NCBI GenBank assembly: GCA_026709085.1
Contig: JAPOTR010000027.1
Location: forward strand, 1 to 58,829
From: Cyanobacteria bacterium MAG CAR3_bin_5
Lineage (GTDB): Bacteria; Cyanobacteriota; Cyanobacteriia; PCC-6307; Cyanobiaceae
Length of the DNA: 58,829 bases
Direction of reading: 5' to 3'
A program made the translations under genes and the position numbers. This document shows positions 34,640 through 44,193 of the stretch, piece after piece. How positions within the stretch are numbered: the first letter of the stretch is position 1; every line of letters starts with the position of its first letter. The notes below the pieces were generated by a model. That model was not told the DNA's origin, did not search any database, and worked only from the letters and a program-made list of their open reading frames with translations.

Positions 34640-35983
34640 ATGGTGCATCAAAACGAGCGACAGTTTGACCTGGTGGTGGTGGGAGCCGGCTCCGGTGGCC
34701 TGGCTGCCGCAAAACGGGCCGCCTCCCATGGGGCCTCCGTGGCGATTGTGGAAGGGAGCCGGGTGGGGGGCGCCTGTGTGATCCGGGGCTGTGTGCCCAA
34801 GAAGCTCCTGGTCTACGGCTCAGCCGTGGGAGAGCAACTGGCGGATGCCCCCAGCTACGGCTGGCCGGTTTCCCCCATGACGCCCCAGACCCACGTGCTG
34901 CTTGACCATGTGCGCCGGGAGGTGGATCGCCTCAACGGCATCCATGAAGCGGCCCTGGACCGGGCCGGGGTGGCGCTGGTGCGGGGGTGGGGTCACTTCC
35001 TGGATGACCGGCGTCTGCAGGTGGGAGAGCAGGTGCTCCGGGGCGAGACCATTCTCGTTGCCGTGGGGGGCCAGCCGGTGCGCCCCCACCTGCCTGGGGC
35101 CGAGCTGGCCCTGGTGAGTGACGACCTGTTCCTCCTGGAGCGCTTCCCCAACTCCATGATCATCATCGGCGGCGGCTACATTGCCTGTGAATTTGCCTGC
35201 ATCCTTCAGGGGCTGGGGGTTACGGTGACCCAGATTGTGCGGGGCCAGTTGCTGCGGGGGTTTGATCGGGGCTGCGTGGCCAGCGTGGAGGCGGGCATGG
35301 TGGAGAAGGGCCTGGTGGTGCGCAAGGGGGTGTCTCCCCAGGCCATCACCAGCACCCCCACGGGCCGCTGTGTGGAACTGTCCGACGGCGGCAGCGTGGA
35401 GGCAGACGCCGTGCTCCTGGCCACCGGCCGCAAGCCCCGGCTGGAGGGGTTGAACCTGGAGGCCGCCGGCCTGGCGGCGGAGGGGGGCCGCATCCCCGTG
35501 GACGGTGACCAACGCACCAATATCCCCCACGTGTTTGCCGTGGGAGACGTGACGGATCGCATCAACCTGACCCCCGTGGCGGTGGACGAGGGGCGGGCCT
35601 TTGCCGATTCCCGCTTTGGCGGGAAGCCCCACCGTACGGACCACGGTCTGGTGGCCAGTGCGGTGTTCACCCAGCCGGAGTTGGCCACGGTGGGTCTGTC
35701 CGAAGAGGAGGCCAGGCAACGGCACGGGGAGGAGGTGCGGGTGTGTGAGGCCCGTTTCCGCAGCCTGTCCCGGGCCTTGCCCAAAACCGGCAGCCCCTGC
35801 CATTTGAAGCTGGTGCTGGATCCCCAGGAGCGGATTTTGGGGTGCCACATGGTGGGGGAACACAGCGCCGAGATTATTCAGATGGCCGCCATCGCCCTGG
35901 GGATGGGGGCCACCAAGGGGGATTTTGACCGCACCATGGCCCTCCATCCCAGCATCAGCGAGGAGTTTGTGACCATGGGCTGA
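34640..35983 (+). CDS. gor: Glutathione-disulfide reductase
   Basis: A 447-aa flavoenzyme reducing oxidised glutathione with NAD(P)H. FAD motif VVVGAGSGGLAAAKRA at 12-27; redox-active disulfide GGACVIRGCVPKK (C46, C51); NAD(P) motif IIGGGYIACEFACIL; C-terminal dimer block TMALHPSISEEFV with the catalytic His. A TTG at 34607 lies in frame, but ATG 34640 gives the normal N-terminus. It protects against oxidative stress from photosynthesis. It stands alone upstream of the chorismate lyase gene. Confidence 0.93.
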   Translation: MVHQNERQFDLVVVGAGSGGLAAAKRAASHGASVAIVEGSRVGGACVIRGCVPKKLLVYGSAVGEQLADAPSYGWPVSPMTPQTHVLLDHVRREVDRLNGIHEAALDRAGVALVRGWGHFLDDRRLQVGEQVLRGETILVAVGGQPVRPHLPGAELALVSDDLFLLERFPNSMIIIGGGYIACEFACILQGLGVTVTQIVRGQLLRGFDRGCVASVEAGMVEKGLVVRKGVSPQAITSTPTGRCVELSDGGSVEADAVLLATGRKPRLEGLNLEAAGLAAEGGRIPVDGDQRTNIPHVFAVGDVTDRINLTPVAVDEGRAFADSRFGGKPHRTDHGLVASAVFTQPELATVGLSEEEARQRHGEEVRVCEARFRSLSRALPKTGSPCHLKLVLDPQERILGCHMVGEHSAEIIQMAAIALGMGATKGDFDRTMALHPSISEEFVTMG

Positions 35984-36053
35984 GGCTGGGACGCCCCGTG
36001 ATGGCGGCTTGACCCGGCCACAGCCAAGGCCAGGCCAACGTTAAGCTTTGTGG

Positions 36054-36647
36054 ATGGTTCTCCGTTCAACGGATCCGCACCTGCACGTTTTGTGGACCGC
36101 CAGCCGTCGCAGTGTCTTGTGGGGGGAGGCTCCGGTTCAACTCAGTCCTTCCTGGCGCCTGATGCTCATGGGGGACGGCAGTCCCACCCGCCATTTGCAG
36201 TTGCTCACCGGCCAGAGAGTGGAGGTGGATCTCATCGGCATGGAACCCGAGGTCCACGGCTCCCGTCAACTCCCCGACGAGGTAACTGAACTGAGCGGGC
36301 CGTTGCTGAGACGGCGGGTCTGGCTGCGCTGTGGCGCGGAAACCCTCATGTGGGCCGAAAGCTGGTGGAATCAACAGGATGCCCAAGGCCATCTCCGGGA
36401 CTTGCGCCAGCCCATCTGGGCCAGCCTGTGCCAGGATCGGGTGGAGTTGTTCCGGGAGGTGGACGGCCTGGGGCAGGTGGAAAGTGAAGCCCTGGAGCAG
36501 CGCTTTTCCGTCTCCAGTCCTCTTTGGTGTCGCCACTATCGCTTTTTCAAAGGGGGACGGGTTCTCACCGTGATTCGAGAGGTCTTCTCCCCGGCCCTCG
36601 AAACCTATCTGGGCAGCAGTTCCATGGCTGACCCCAGTTCTGGATAA
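36054..36647 (+). CDS. Chorismate lyase family protein (UbiC-like, DUF98)
   Basis: A 197-aa protein of the cyanobacterial chorismate-pyruvate lyase family, which makes 4-hydroxybenzoate for plastoquinone. Visible blocks are SPSWRLMLMGDGSPTRHLQL, LLTGQRVEVDLIGM, LLRRRVWLRCG, PIWASLCQDRVELFREVDGL and SSPLWCRHYRFFKGGRVLTV. Start at ATG 36054 (a TTG two codons earlier is possible). It follows gor on the same strand after a 70-bp gap. Confidence 0.85.
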   Translation: MVLRSTDPHLHVLWTASRRSVLWGEAPVQLSPSWRLMLMGDGSPTRHLQLLTGQRVEVDLIGMEPEVHGSRQLPDEVTELSGPLLRRRVWLRCGAETLMWAESWWNQQDAQGHLRDLRQPIWASLCQDRVELFREVDGLGQVESEALEQRFSVSSPLWCRHYRFFKGGRVLTVIREVFSPALETYLGSSSMADPSSG

Positions 36648-36702
36648 CTGGATAAGGAAACTATAATGAATGATGGAGTGATGGGAAGAAGCTAGCATGA
36701 CA

Positions 36703-36720
36703 TATGCAACCAATTGCATA
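36703..36720. repeat. 7-bp inverted repeat in an AT-rich intergenic stretch
   Basis: TATGCAACCAATTGCATA: 7-bp arms around CCAA, in the AT-rich 224-bp gap before the unknown gene at 36872. No T run follows on either strand within a few bases, so a terminator is doubtful; an operator is possible. Confidence 0.35.
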
Positions 36721-36871
36721 AAAATCTATAGACTTAATGATAATTAACTTTTTTAAGGATTCACAGCTTTTCTGGAAAGAATCTGAACTTTCCCCCATTC
36801 ATGTTGTCAGCTTCCAGGGGAGGAACAACTCTTTGTAAAGGTTCGCTTCTGCATCTCACCTGCAGACATCA

Positions 36872-37444
36872 ATGCAAAGCTTCTCCCCCTCACATCCTCC
36901 ATCTCCCACCACTCCCACCGGCCACAAAATCTGGCTCACCTTGACGGAGCTTGGCCGACACTTCGGCATCTCCGCTGTCCACTGCGGTCATCACCTCAGC
37001 CAGGCCGGGCTCAGGGACAAGGATGGGTTGCCCCTCCCCCAGGCCATTGATCGAGGCTACGCCTACAAACGACCTGAGCAGAACGCCAACCGCAGCGTGC
37101 TCTGGAATTACGATCACTGTAGCGGCATCCTGCGGCAGCATGGTCTGAACTCCGTTGAGGAGCAACAGCTGGTGGAGCAATGGGCCGATCTCCTGGAGGC
37201 CCTGCATGTGGGATCGCCAGCCATTCTTCTCACCCCCCAGGAAATGGCGGATTCGGATATGCCCCATCACATCCGCGATTGCGTGAACCAGTGCCTTACC
37301 GCACGGGGCAGCCAACTGCGCATCAGCAAGAAGGAAGTCCAGGGCGGGCGGGCTTCTGGAGGCGAAGCTGCTGTGGATGATTCGGAAGCAACGAATCGCT
37401 TCCAGGAGAATCGTTTCCGGATGTACCCCTTGGCTGTGGCTTAG
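36872..37444 (+). CDS. Unrecognised 190-aa protein, possible HTH at the N-terminus
   Basis: Starts at ATG 36872 with a Ser/Pro-rich leader, then IWLTLTELGRHFGISAVHCG and HHLSQAGLRDKDGLPLPQAI, which looks like a helix-turn-helix followed by a recognition helix. The middle (WNYDHCSGILRQHGLNSVEE, QLVEQWADLLEALHVGSPAI) is helical. The C-terminus is polar. I do not recognise the family; phage or island proteins with a similar 'tELgr.fGiSav' start occur, from memory. It lies between chorismate lyase and the ndh operon, in reverse orientation to ndh. Confidence 0.55.
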   Translation: MQSFSPSHPPSPTTPTGHKIWLTLTELGRHFGISAVHCGHHLSQAGLRDKDGLPLPQAIDRGYAYKRPEQNANRSVLWNYDHCSGILRQHGLNSVEEQQLVEQWADLLEALHVGSPAILLTPQEMADSDMPHHIRDCVNQCLTARGSQLRISKKEVQGGRASGGEAAVDDSEATNRFQENRFRMYPLAVA

Positions 37445-37480
37445 GCGGGCGTTATGGCTCGGGACGGCAGGATGCCTCAC

Positions 37481-38020
37481 TCAATAGGCATCCTGCATTT
37501 CGTAGAAATCCGGCTGCACGTAGTCTTTGCGCAAGGGCCAGCCTTGCCAATCCTCCGGCATCAGCAGCCGCTTGGGATGGGGATGGCCTTCGTAGCGGAT
37601 CCCGAACATGTCGAAGGATTCCCGCTCCTGCCAGTCCGCACCGCGGTACAGGCCGTAAAGGGATGGGGCAACGGGGGCTGATCGGTCGTGGAACACCTTG
37701 AGGCGAACCTCCTCCACGGAGCCTCCCCCGGTGAAACCACCCATCTTCACCAGGTGGTAGAAGCTCACCAGGTAGCGCCCCACCCCTTCGTCGTAGGCGC
37801 CCTGGCACTGTAGATAGTCAAAGCCCAACGCTTGCAGGGCTGCGGCCACGGGCTCGAGCAGCCTTGGCTCCACGGCGATGGTCTCCACCCCCAGGTGATC
37901 CGGTTCCAACACCCGATGGTCCAGGCCCTGACCCCGGATCCGCCGGCTGACCGGTCCCGGCTCAGGCCCTGGGGGTGCCTCCTTGGGAGTACCTGGAGAG
38001 GAGGAGGTGTTTTCACTCAT
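37481..38020 (-). CDS. ndhJ: NAD(P)H-quinone oxidoreductase subunit J
   Basis: A 179-aa peripheral subunit of the photosynthetic NDH-1 complex on the thylakoid, part of the 30-kDa subunit family. Signature [40 protein letters not shown], then [20 protein letters not shown] and [18 protein letters not shown] overlaps the ndhK stop (ATGA). Last gene of the ndhC-K-J operon. Confidence 0.95.
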   Translation of the reverse strand: MSENTSSSPGTPKEAPPGPEPGPVSRRIRGQGLDHRVLEPDHLGVETIAVEPRLLEPVAAALQALGFDYLQCQGAYDEGVGRYLVSFYHLVKMGGFTGGGSVEEVRLKVFHDRSAPVAPSLYGLYRGADWQERESFDMFGIRYEGHPHPKRLLMPEDWQGWPLRKDYVQPDFYEMQDAY

Positions 38021-38820
38021 GGGCTGGGTTGTCCTGGGGACGTGGAAGCACCAGGGCGGGCGGGCAGGGATTCGGACCGGGACCGGAACGGCTCCACCTC
38101 CGCCAGGGAAGGCGCCTGAGAGGCGGCCAGGGCAGCCTGCTGGCTCTCCGCCTGAAGATAGCGTCCCGATACTGCCGGAGCCACAATTTTCATGGCATGG
38201 GGCACGGTGCAGTAGCGATGGGTGGGCAGCGTGTTGCCCCGTTCCACCACGGATTCGTTGGCCACTTTCTTGCGCAGCTTGACGACGGCGTCAAAAATGG
38301 CCTCCGGTCGAGGCGGGCAGCCGGGGATATAGAGATCCACAGGAATGAGCTTGTCCACCCCCCGCACCGCCGTGGTGCTGTCTGCGCTGAACATGCCCCC
38401 GGTGATGGTGCAGGCCCCCATGGCGATCACGTATTTGGGCTCGGGCATCTGTTCGTAGAGGCGCACCAGGGCCGGAGCCATTTTCATGGTGATGGTGCCG
38501 GCAGTGATGATCAGATCCGCCTGCCGTGGTGAACTGCGGGGCACCAGGCCAAAGCGGTCAAAATCGAAACGGCTGCCAATCAGAGCGGCAAACTCGATAA
38601 AGCAGCAGGCGGTGCCGTACAGCAAAGGCCAGAGGGAGGAAAGGCGGGCCCAGTTGTGCAGGTCGTCCAGGGTGGTGAGGATGACGTTCTCGGAGAGGTC
38701 ACGGGTCACCTGGGGCTTGCCCACGGGATTGCAGGCACCCTCCCGCAAGCTGCGCACCTGGGCGAGTTGCCCTGACGGCACCATGGGCTGAACAGTGGAC
38801 GGTGAAACTGATGCGGGCAT
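38017..38820 (-). CDS. ndhK: NAD(P)H-quinone oxidoreductase subunit K
   Basis: A 267-aa iron-sulfur subunit (cluster N2). The cluster ligands are visible in [23 protein letters not shown] and [11 protein letters not shown]. The N-terminus up to [20 protein letters not shown] is typical; the last 30 residues are Ser/Pro/Ala-rich and variable. ATG 38820 is chosen; a GTG precedes it in frame. It sits between ndhC and ndhJ. Confidence 0.95.
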   Translation of the reverse strand: MPASVSPSTVQPMVPSGQLAQVRSLREGACNPVGKPQVTRDLSENVILTTLDDLHNWARLSSLWPLLYGTACCFIEFAALIGSRFDFDRFGLVPRSSPRQADLIITAGTITMKMAPALVRLYEQMPEPKYVIAMGACTITGGMFSADSTTAVRGVDKLIPVDLYIPGCPPRPEAIFDAVVKLRKKVANESVVERGNTLPTHRYCTVPHAMKIVAPAVSGRYLQAESQQAALAASQAPSLAEVEPFRSRSESLPARPGASTSPGQPSP

Positions 38821-38870
38821 CACAGGGCTGGATCAGGGAAACGGTGAGTTGGATGGAGAACCGCCTGGAA

Positions 38871-39233
38871 TCATGACCACTCCAGGGCCCCCTTGCGCCA
38901 GGCATAGGCCAGGGCCACCACCAGGATGGAAATGAAAATCAGGGCCTCCACAAAGGCCAGTAACCCCAAGCGATGGAAGGCCACGGCCCAAGGGTAGAGA
39001 AACACCGTCTCCACGTCAAAGACCACAAACACCAGCGCAAACATGTAATAACGGATATTGAATTGGATCCAGGCGCCCCCCTGGGGCTCCATCCCCGACT
39101 CGTAGGTGGTGGTCCGCTCCCCCTGGCGACGGCGGGGGCCAATCACCTGGTTGGTGACCAGCGCCAGCACCGGCACCGCTGCCGCGATCAGGAGAAAACC
39201 CAGAAAGGCGTCATACCCGTCGAGAACAAACAT
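38871..39233 (-). CDS. ndhC: NAD(P)H-quinone oxidoreductase subunit 3
   Basis: A 120-aa membrane subunit with three helices: [20 protein letters not shown] at the N-terminus, the conserved [20 protein letters not shown] loop, and [23 protein letters not shown] 39233 matches the family start; the longer open frame is spurious. It starts the ndhCKJ operon, divergent from the rubredoxin gene. Confidence 0.95.
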   Translation of the reverse strand: MFVLDGYDAFLGFLLIAAAVPVLALVTNQVIGPRRRQGERTTTYESGMEPQGGAWIQFNIRYYMFALVFVVFDVETVFLYPWAVAFHRLGLLAFVEALIFISILVVALAYAWRKGALEWS

Positions 39234-39361
39234 CGGCAGTCCTGCGGTGCTTCTGGCCTCCAGTCTGACACCGCAGCGGACGGAATTGTGGGGCGCCAAC
39301 CCCACCTGCTGCCTGATTCCGGCAATACAGTCACCTGAGCCCCGTCCGGAGAACAGGCGCC

Positions 39362-39826
39362 ATGTCAGCCAACCCCAACTCTGCCTCGCCAACGCCACCA
39401 TCCCCGGGGGAGCCCAACGCCGTCGCCGGGGATGCCCCGACCACCGGTGTCCGATGGCCACGCATCACCCGGGCAGCAGAAGCCGAGGCCATGGCCCGGC
39501 AACTGGAGAGTGATCCCGGAACCCACAGCTATGAATGCCGCAGTTGTGGCTATCGTTACGATCCTGCCGAGGGTGTGGCCAAGCTGGGCATTGTCCGAGG
39601 CACCCCGTTCACCGCGTTGCCGGATGACTTTCTCTGTCCTGTCTGCCGCAGTCCCCAAGCTGCCTTTGTGGATGTGGGTCCCCGGAGCCGACCCAGCGGC
39701 TTTACCCAGAACCTGGACTACGGCCTGGGGGTCAATCGCCTGACCCCAGGGCAGAAAACCATTCTGATCTTTGGCGGTCTGGTGCTCGCCGCCGCATTCC
39801 TCTTGTCGTTCTACTCCCTCCACTGA
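39362..39826 (+). CDS. rub: Rubredoxin with C-terminal membrane anchor
   Basis: A 154-aa protein with an extended N-terminus, then a rubredoxin fold: [15 protein letters not shown] (C59, C62) and [16 protein letters not shown] (C92, C95) binding one iron. A membrane helix at about 131-150 ([20 protein letters not shown]) anchors it to the thylakoid. The homologue next to ycf48 and psbEFLJ is needed for photosystem assembly (RubA). Divergent from ndhC. Confidence 0.93.
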   Translation: MSANPNSASPTPPSPGEPNAVAGDAPTTGVRWPRITRAAEAEAMARQLESDPGTHSYECRSCGYRYDPAEGVAKLGIVRGTPFTALPDDFLCPVCRSPQAAFVDVGPRSRPSGFTQNLDYGLGVNRLTPGQKTILIFGGLVLAAAFLLSFYSLH

Positions 39827-39879
39827 CCTGGCGGCATCTCCCCGCTGAACCCGCCCCACCCTTGCTGCTGCTCCATCCC

Positions 39880-40881
39880 ATGTCCCGTCTGCTTCGCTCT
39901 CTGCTCAGCCTGTTGCTGGTCTGTGGTCTCCTCGGTGGCTGCGTCAGCACCAGGTTGGCCACCGCCGCCGAGAGTCCCTGGCAAGCCGTCCCCCTGAACA
40001 CCCGCTCCAGTGGCCTGGACCTGGCGTTCAGCGACGCGAACCATGGCATGCTTGTGGGCAGCAACCGCCTGATCCTGGAGACCAACGACGGCGGTAGATC
40101 CTGGCAGGAGCGCAATCTGGATCTGCCCGCCGAGGAGAATTTTCGTCTGATCAGCATCGACTTCGCCGGGGATGAAGGCTGGATCGCGGGTCAGCCGGGG
40201 CTGGTGCTCCACAGCACCGACACCGGCCGGACCTGGAACCGTCTGCTGTTGACCAGCAAGCTGCCGGGTGATCCTTATCTGGTGACCGCCCTGGGCCCGG
40301 ACCAAGCGGAGTTGGCCACCACTGTGGGGGCCATTTACCGCACCGATGACGGGGGCGGACATTGGACGGCCCTGGTGGAGGACGCCACCGGGGCAGTGCG
40401 GGATCTGCGGCGGGACAGGACGGGGGGCTATGTGAGCGTCAGCAGCCTGGGGAACTTCTACGCGGACTGGAAGCCTGGCGAGACGGTCTGGACCCCCCAT
40501 CAGCGACCCAGCAGCCAGCGGGTTCAAGCCATGGGCTTTACCCCCACCGGCTACCTCTGGATGGTCAACCGGGGCGCCCGGCTCCGCCTCCCCGACCCGG
40601 AATCCACCCCCACGGAAACGGGCGACCCCGCCTTCGGCGATGCCGTGATTCCCATCACCAACGGCTACGGCTACCTGGATCTGGCCTGGGCGCCGGACGG
40701 CAGCATCTGGCTGGGGGGGGGTAACGGCACCCTCCTGTCCAGCCGTGACGACGGGGCAACCTGGATGAGGGATCCTGTGGGTCAGCAGCAGCCCAGCACC
40801 TTCACCCGCATTCTTTTTGTCGGCGACGGCAAGGGCTTTGTGCTGGGGGAGCGGGGCAACCTGCTGCGCTGGATCGGCTGA
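39880..40881 (+). CDS. ycf48: Photosystem II assembly factor Ycf48/HCF136
   Basis: A 333-aa lumenal lipoprotein that helps load D1 into photosystem II. Signal and lipobox: LLSLLLVCGLLGGC, lipid on the Cys. The mature part is a seven-bladed propeller with repeated BNR-like Asp/Gly-rich units (TNDGGRSWQER, STDTGRTWNRLL, TDDGGGHWTAL, SRDDGATWMRDP). ATG 39880 is preferred over TTG 39862. A run of nine G (40713-40721) lies in the coding region, in frame. Confidence 0.92.
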   Translation: MSRLLRSLLSLLLVCGLLGGCVSTRLATAAESPWQAVPLNTRSSGLDLAFSDANHGMLVGSNRLILETNDGGRSWQERNLDLPAEENFRLISIDFAGDEGWIAGQPGLVLHSTDTGRTWNRLLLTSKLPGDPYLVTALGPDQAELATTVGAIYRTDDGGGHWTALVEDATGAVRDLRRDRTGGYVSVSSLGNFYADWKPGETVWTPHQRPSSQRVQAMGFTPTGYLWMVNRGARLRLPDPESTPTETGDPAFGDAVIPITNGYGYLDLAWAPDGSIWLGGGNGTLLSSRDDGATWMRDPVGQQQPSTFTRILFVGDGKGFVLGERGNLLRWIG

Positions 40882-40955
40882 CCGGGTTGACTGAGAGGTG
40901 TTACAAACCGGCCGGCAATGATGGCATTGATACCCCTGGATGGAACCTTTTTGCG

Positions 40956-40961
40956 TACACT
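40956..40961 (+). promoter_or_regulatory. Possible -10 element of the psbE operon
   Basis: TACACT lies 23 bp before psbE, but no well-spaced -35 is evident (TTGATA at 40927 is 23 bp upstream). The call is weak; photosystem promoters in cyanobacteria often lack a consensus -35. Confidence 0.3.
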
Positions 40962-40983
40962 CTGACGGCGAGTCGTAAAGGCC

Positions 40984-41244
40984 ATGGCTGCCGGTTCCAC
41001 CGGGGAACGTCCTTTTTTTGAGATCGTCACCAGTGTGCGCTACTGGGTGATCCATGCTGTAACCCTGCCCTCCATCTTCCTGGCCGGGTTCCTCTTTGTT
41101 AGCACTGGTCTTGCGTATGACGCCTTTGGGACCCCCCGTCCCAATGAGTACTACCTCAGTTCCGAGGTGCGGCCTCCAGTGGTGAGCGACCGCTATGACA
41201 GCAAACTGCAAATCGACGAGCGCCTGAGCACCCCCACCCCATGA
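40984..41244 (+). CDS. psbE: Cytochrome b559 alpha subunit
   Basis: An 86-aa one-helix subunit of photosystem [22 protein letters not shown] carries the haem-ligand His (H24). The lumenal tail [20 protein letters not shown] is typical. First of four overlapping or closely spaced genes psbE-F-L-J; its stop overlaps the psbF start (ATGA). Confidence 0.96.
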   Translation: MAAGSTGERPFFEIVTSVRYWVIHAVTLPSIFLAGFLFVSTGLAYDAFGTPRPNEYYLSSEVRPPVVSDRYDSKLQIDERLSTPTP

Positions 41245-41384
41245 CTTCCAGCCTGAACAACCCGGGCCAAGCGCCCCGCGTCTATCCGATCTTCACGGTC
41301 CGTTGGTTGGCGGTCCATGCTTTGGCAGTGCCTACGGTGTTTTTTCTGGGCGCCATTGCCGCCATGCAATTCGTTCGTCGCTGA
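41241..41384 (+). CDS. psbF: Cytochrome b559 beta subunit
   Basis: A 47-aa protein: [20 protein letters not shown] with haem-ligand His (H26), then [14 protein letters not shown]. Ends with TGA at 41382-41384. Pairs with PsbE to bind one haem in photosystem II. Start overlaps the psbE stop. Confidence 0.96.
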   Translation: MTSSLNNPGQAPRVYPIFTVRWLAVHALAVPTVFFLGAIAAMQFVRR

Positions 41385-41396
41385 GACCCCATACAC

Positions 41397-41516
41397 ATGG
41401 AACGCAATCCCAATCCCAACACGCTTCCGGTAGAGCTCAACCGCACCAGCCTGTTTCTGGGCCTGCTGTTTGTCTTCACCTGTGGAATCCTCTTCTCCAG
41501 CTACTTCTTCAACTGA
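41397..41516 (+). CDS. psbL: Photosystem II protein L
   Basis: A 39-aa one-helix protein, [20 protein letters not shown] then [19 protein letters not shown]. It stabilises the plastoquinone side of photosystem II and the dimer. Lies 12 bp after psbF, as usual in cyanobacteria. Confidence 0.96.
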   Translation: MERNPNPNTLPVELNRTSLFLGLLFVFTCGILFSSYFFN

Positions 41517-41534
41517 TCCGGAGCCCTTCTTCCC

Positions 41535-41732
41535 ATGAGCAAGCCTCTGCAAGGCCCTGACGGTCGCATTCCTGATCGGCTTCCCGATGGCCGACCGGCC
41601 ATCCCCTGGCGCTCCCGCTGGACAGAGGGTGCGCTGCCTCTGTGGATTGTGGCCACCGCTGGGGGAATGGCGGTGATTTTCGTGGTGGGCCTGTTCTTCT
41701 ACGGCGCCTACACGGGCGTTGGCTCCGCCTGA
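41535..41732 (+). CDS. psbJ: Photosystem II protein J
   Basis: A 65-aa one-helix protein: [20 protein letters not shown], then [20 protein letters not shown] and [10 protein letters not shown]. It modulates plastoquinone exchange in photosystem II. Last gene of psbEFLJ; no intrinsic terminator is evident before the convergent hisS. Confidence 0.95.
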   Translation: MSKPLQGPDGRIPDRLPDGRPAIPWRSRWTEGALPLWIVATAGGMAVIFVVGLFFYGAYTGVGSA

Positions 41733-41746
41733 GATTGGACCCGAGG

Positions 41747-43057
41747 CTACCCGTTCAGCAACCGCCCCACAGTCCCGGCCACTTCCGTAACGGGCACGGT
41801 CCACTCTTCTCCCATGGCCAGGCCTGAGCCCTGTTGCTGTGGGGTTTGATGCAGCCATTTCAATTTCACGACGCCGGCCTGGGCCTCCTGCTCACCGATG
41901 ATCACCGCCAGCCGTCCCCCCGTGCGGTCTGCCCGCTTGAATTGGCGAGCAAAGGCGGCGCCGGAGAGGTCCAGTTCCACATGGAGATTGGCCTGCCTCA
42001 GTTGTCGCGTCAAGACGATGGCGCCCACCTGGGCGGTGTCTCCCCGATTCAATACCACCACCTGGGGAGGGGAGGGATTGCCCTGCTGCCCAAGAAGCAA
42101 CACCAGCCGCTCAACCCCCATGGCCCAACCCATCCCCGCTGTGGGAGGGCCGCCCAGCATGGCCGCCAGGCCGTCGTAGCGACCACCGCCACAGACTGTG
42201 GCTTGCGCGCCCAGTTGGTCACAGGTGATCTCGAAAGCCGTGTGGGTGTAGTAGTCCAGGCCGCGCACAAGCCGGGGCTGGAGAACAAAGGGAATGTCCA
42301 GGGCCCGAAGCAGTTGACAGACCCGGTCAAACCGCTCCCGGCTTCCCTTGCCCAGTGTCCCCAGCAACTGGGGCACCCCAAGGAGCAGTTGCTGCGTGGC
42401 TTTGCTCTTGCTGTCAAGAATGCGCAGCGGATTGGTGGTCAGGCGGTGACGGGAATCCGGGTCCAGTTCATGGGCCCGCTGCTCCAGCCAGCCCACCAAC
42501 TGCTCCCGATAACAGCGGCGATCCTCGGGGGTTCCCAGGGTGTTGATCTGCAACTGCAGCCCCCGAACCCCTAGATCCGCCAGCAGATCCCAGGCCATGG
42601 CAATGGCGTCCACGTCGCTGCGTTCATCGGCAACCCCCAGCAGCTCCAGGCCGATTTGATGGAATTGCCGCTGCCGCCCCGCCTGGGGCCGCTCATACCG
42701 GAACATGGGTCCCATGTACCACAGGCGCTGGGGACCCTGGCTGAGAAGACCGTGCTGAATGGCGGCCCGCACCACGCTGGCGGTGCCCTCGGGTCGCATG
42801 GTGCAGGAGCGCAGGCCGCGATCCTGGAAGGAGTACATCTCCTTGCCCACCACGTCCGTGGCTTCGCCGATGCCCCGGGCAAACAGCGCCGTGGCCTCCA
42901 GCAACGGCGTGCGGATTTCCCCCACCCCGGCCCGCTGGAAGTGTTGCCGGGCCCGGGCCTCCACCTGTTGCCAGACCATGGTTTGTGGGGGCAACAGATC
43001 CGCCATCCCCCGTAACGCCTGCAGCCGTTCCAACGCCGTGCCCAAGACTGACCCCAT
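41747..43057 (-). CDS. hisS: Histidine-tRNA ligase
   Basis: A 436-aa class II synthetase. Motif 2 region [51 protein letters not shown] and the His-binding [15 protein letters not shown] are clear, as is the C-terminal anticodon domain ([20 protein letters not shown]). Intact. Its start lies 3 bp after the galE stop, so the two are likely co-transcribed. Confidence 0.95.
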   Translation of the reverse strand: MGSVLGTALERLQALRGMADLLPPQTMVWQQVEARARQHFQRAGVGEIRTPLLEATALFARGIGEATDVVGKEMYSFQDRGLRSCTMRPEGTASVVRAAIQHGLLSQGPQRLWYMGPMFRYERPQAGRQRQFHQIGLELLGVADERSDVDAIAMAWDLLADLGVRGLQLQINTLGTPEDRRCYREQLVGWLEQRAHELDPDSRHRLTTNPLRILDSKSKATQQLLLGVPQLLGTLGKGSRERFDRVCQLLRALDIPFVLQPRLVRGLDYYTHTAFEITCDQLGAQATVCGGGRYDGLAAMLGGPPTAGMGWAMGVERLVLLLGQQGNPSPPQVVVLNRGDTAQVGAIVLTRQLRQANLHVELDLSGAAFARQFKRADRTGGRLAVIIGEQEAQAGVVKLKWLHQTPQQQGSGLAMGEEWTVPVTEVAGTVGRLLNG

Positions 43058-43060
43058 GTT

Positions 43061-44134
43061 CTACGACGGCCCCGGCCCTGGGGTGGGTCCGGTTACCTGA
43101 CAGCCAGTTACCTGGCAGCCATGGCGGCGCTGATGCCAGACCCAGGCATGGCGCACCATGGTGGCGAGTTGGGAGAACCGGGGCGACCAGCCCAACTCCC
43201 GCCTGGCCTTATCTGCGGCTGCCACCAACACCGGCGGATCGCCAGCGCGCCGCGGCGCCACGGATACCGGCAGGGGACATCCCGTCACTGCCGCCGCCGC
43301 CGCAATCACCTCCCGCACGGAATGGCCCCGACCTGTGCCCAGGTTGTAGATGCGCACCGCTTGCCGGTGATCGGACGCTTGCCGGCGAATGGCTTCCAGG
43401 CCCAGCACGTGGGCATGGGCCAGATCTGTCACATGGATGTAGTCCCGCAGGCAGGTTCCATCCGGCGTGGGGTAATCATCTCCGTAGATGGTCAAGGGGC
43501 CGGGGCGCTTGCCGCCGATGGTGTGCAGCACCCGGGGAATCAGGTGGCTCTCCGGCGTGTGGTCTTCGCCAAGGTCACCGTCGGGATCGGCTCCAGCCGC
43601 ATTGAAGTAGCGAAGAATCACCGCGGGCAGTCCATAGGCAGCGGCAAAATCCCGGATCAACATCTCCACCATCCACTTGCTGCGCCCGTAGGGACTGATG
43701 GGCTGCTGGGGGCAATCCTCGGTGATGGGCATGCGCTCCGGGTGACCATAGGTGGCGCAGGTGGAGGAAAACACCAGGGGCATCGGTGGCGTGTGGCGGC
43801 GCCGGGCTTCCTGAATCACGGCCTCCAGCAGCACCATGGTGTCCCCCAGGTTGTTGCGGTAATAGGAGGCCGGATCCACAACGGACTCCCCCACAGTGGT
43901 GTAGGCGGCAAAGTGGAGCACCGCTTCAACGTGCTGCTGGTCCAGGATGGTCTGCAACCGTTGGCGGTCTCCCAGTTGGGCCACCATTAGCGGCGCCTGC
44001 AGCACCTGTTCCACCAGATCACGATGACCATGAACCAGGTTGTCCAGCACGATGGGGTCATGGCCGGCAACCTGAAGCGCTCGAACCGTGTGGGAGCCGA
44101 TGTAACCGCCGCCACCGGTCACCAAAACGCGCAT
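43061..44134 (-). CDS. galE: UDP-glucose 4-epimerase
   Basis: A 357-aa SDR-type epimerase interconverting UDP-glucose and UDP-galactose for polysaccharides. NAD motif MRVLVTGGGGYIGSHTVRAL, catalytic SSTCATYG and YGRSKWMVEML, and the binding blocks NYLRYFNAAGADP-like (ILRYFNAAGADPDGDLGED) and DYIHVTDLAHAHVLGLEAI. ATG 44134 is chosen; the 10 residues before it are not conserved in appearance. The end has a short tandem duplication (CQVTG twice), probably a recent slip. Confidence 0.93.
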   Translation of the reverse strand: MRVLVTGGGGYIGSHTVRALQVAGHDPIVLDNLVHGHRDLVEQVLQAPLMVAQLGDRQRLQTILDQQHVEAVLHFAAYTTVGESVVDPASYYRNNLGDTMVLLEAVIQEARRRHTPPMPLVFSSTCATYGHPERMPITEDCPQQPISPYGRSKWMVEMLIRDFAAAYGLPAVILRYFNAAGADPDGDLGEDHTPESHLIPRVLHTIGGKRPGPLTIYGDDYPTPDGTCLRDYIHVTDLAHAHVLGLEAIRRQASDHRQAVRIYNLGTGRGHSVREVIAAAAAVTGCPLPVSVAPRRAGDPPVLVAAADKARRELGWSPRFSQLATMVRHAWVWHQRRHGCQVTGCQVTGPTPGPGPS

Positions 44135-44193
44135 TTGTGCTGGCACAACAGGATCCACCCCCACAGTAGGGCAGCGGGGGGGAGGCCTCCGAC

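Noticed and set aside
36703-36720. Intrinsic terminator for chorismate lyase
   Set aside because: The hairpin stem is short and AT-rich and is not followed by a T run on the coding strand.
39811-41211. 466-codon minus-strand frame
   Set aside because: Antisense to ycf48 and psbE, both certain genes.
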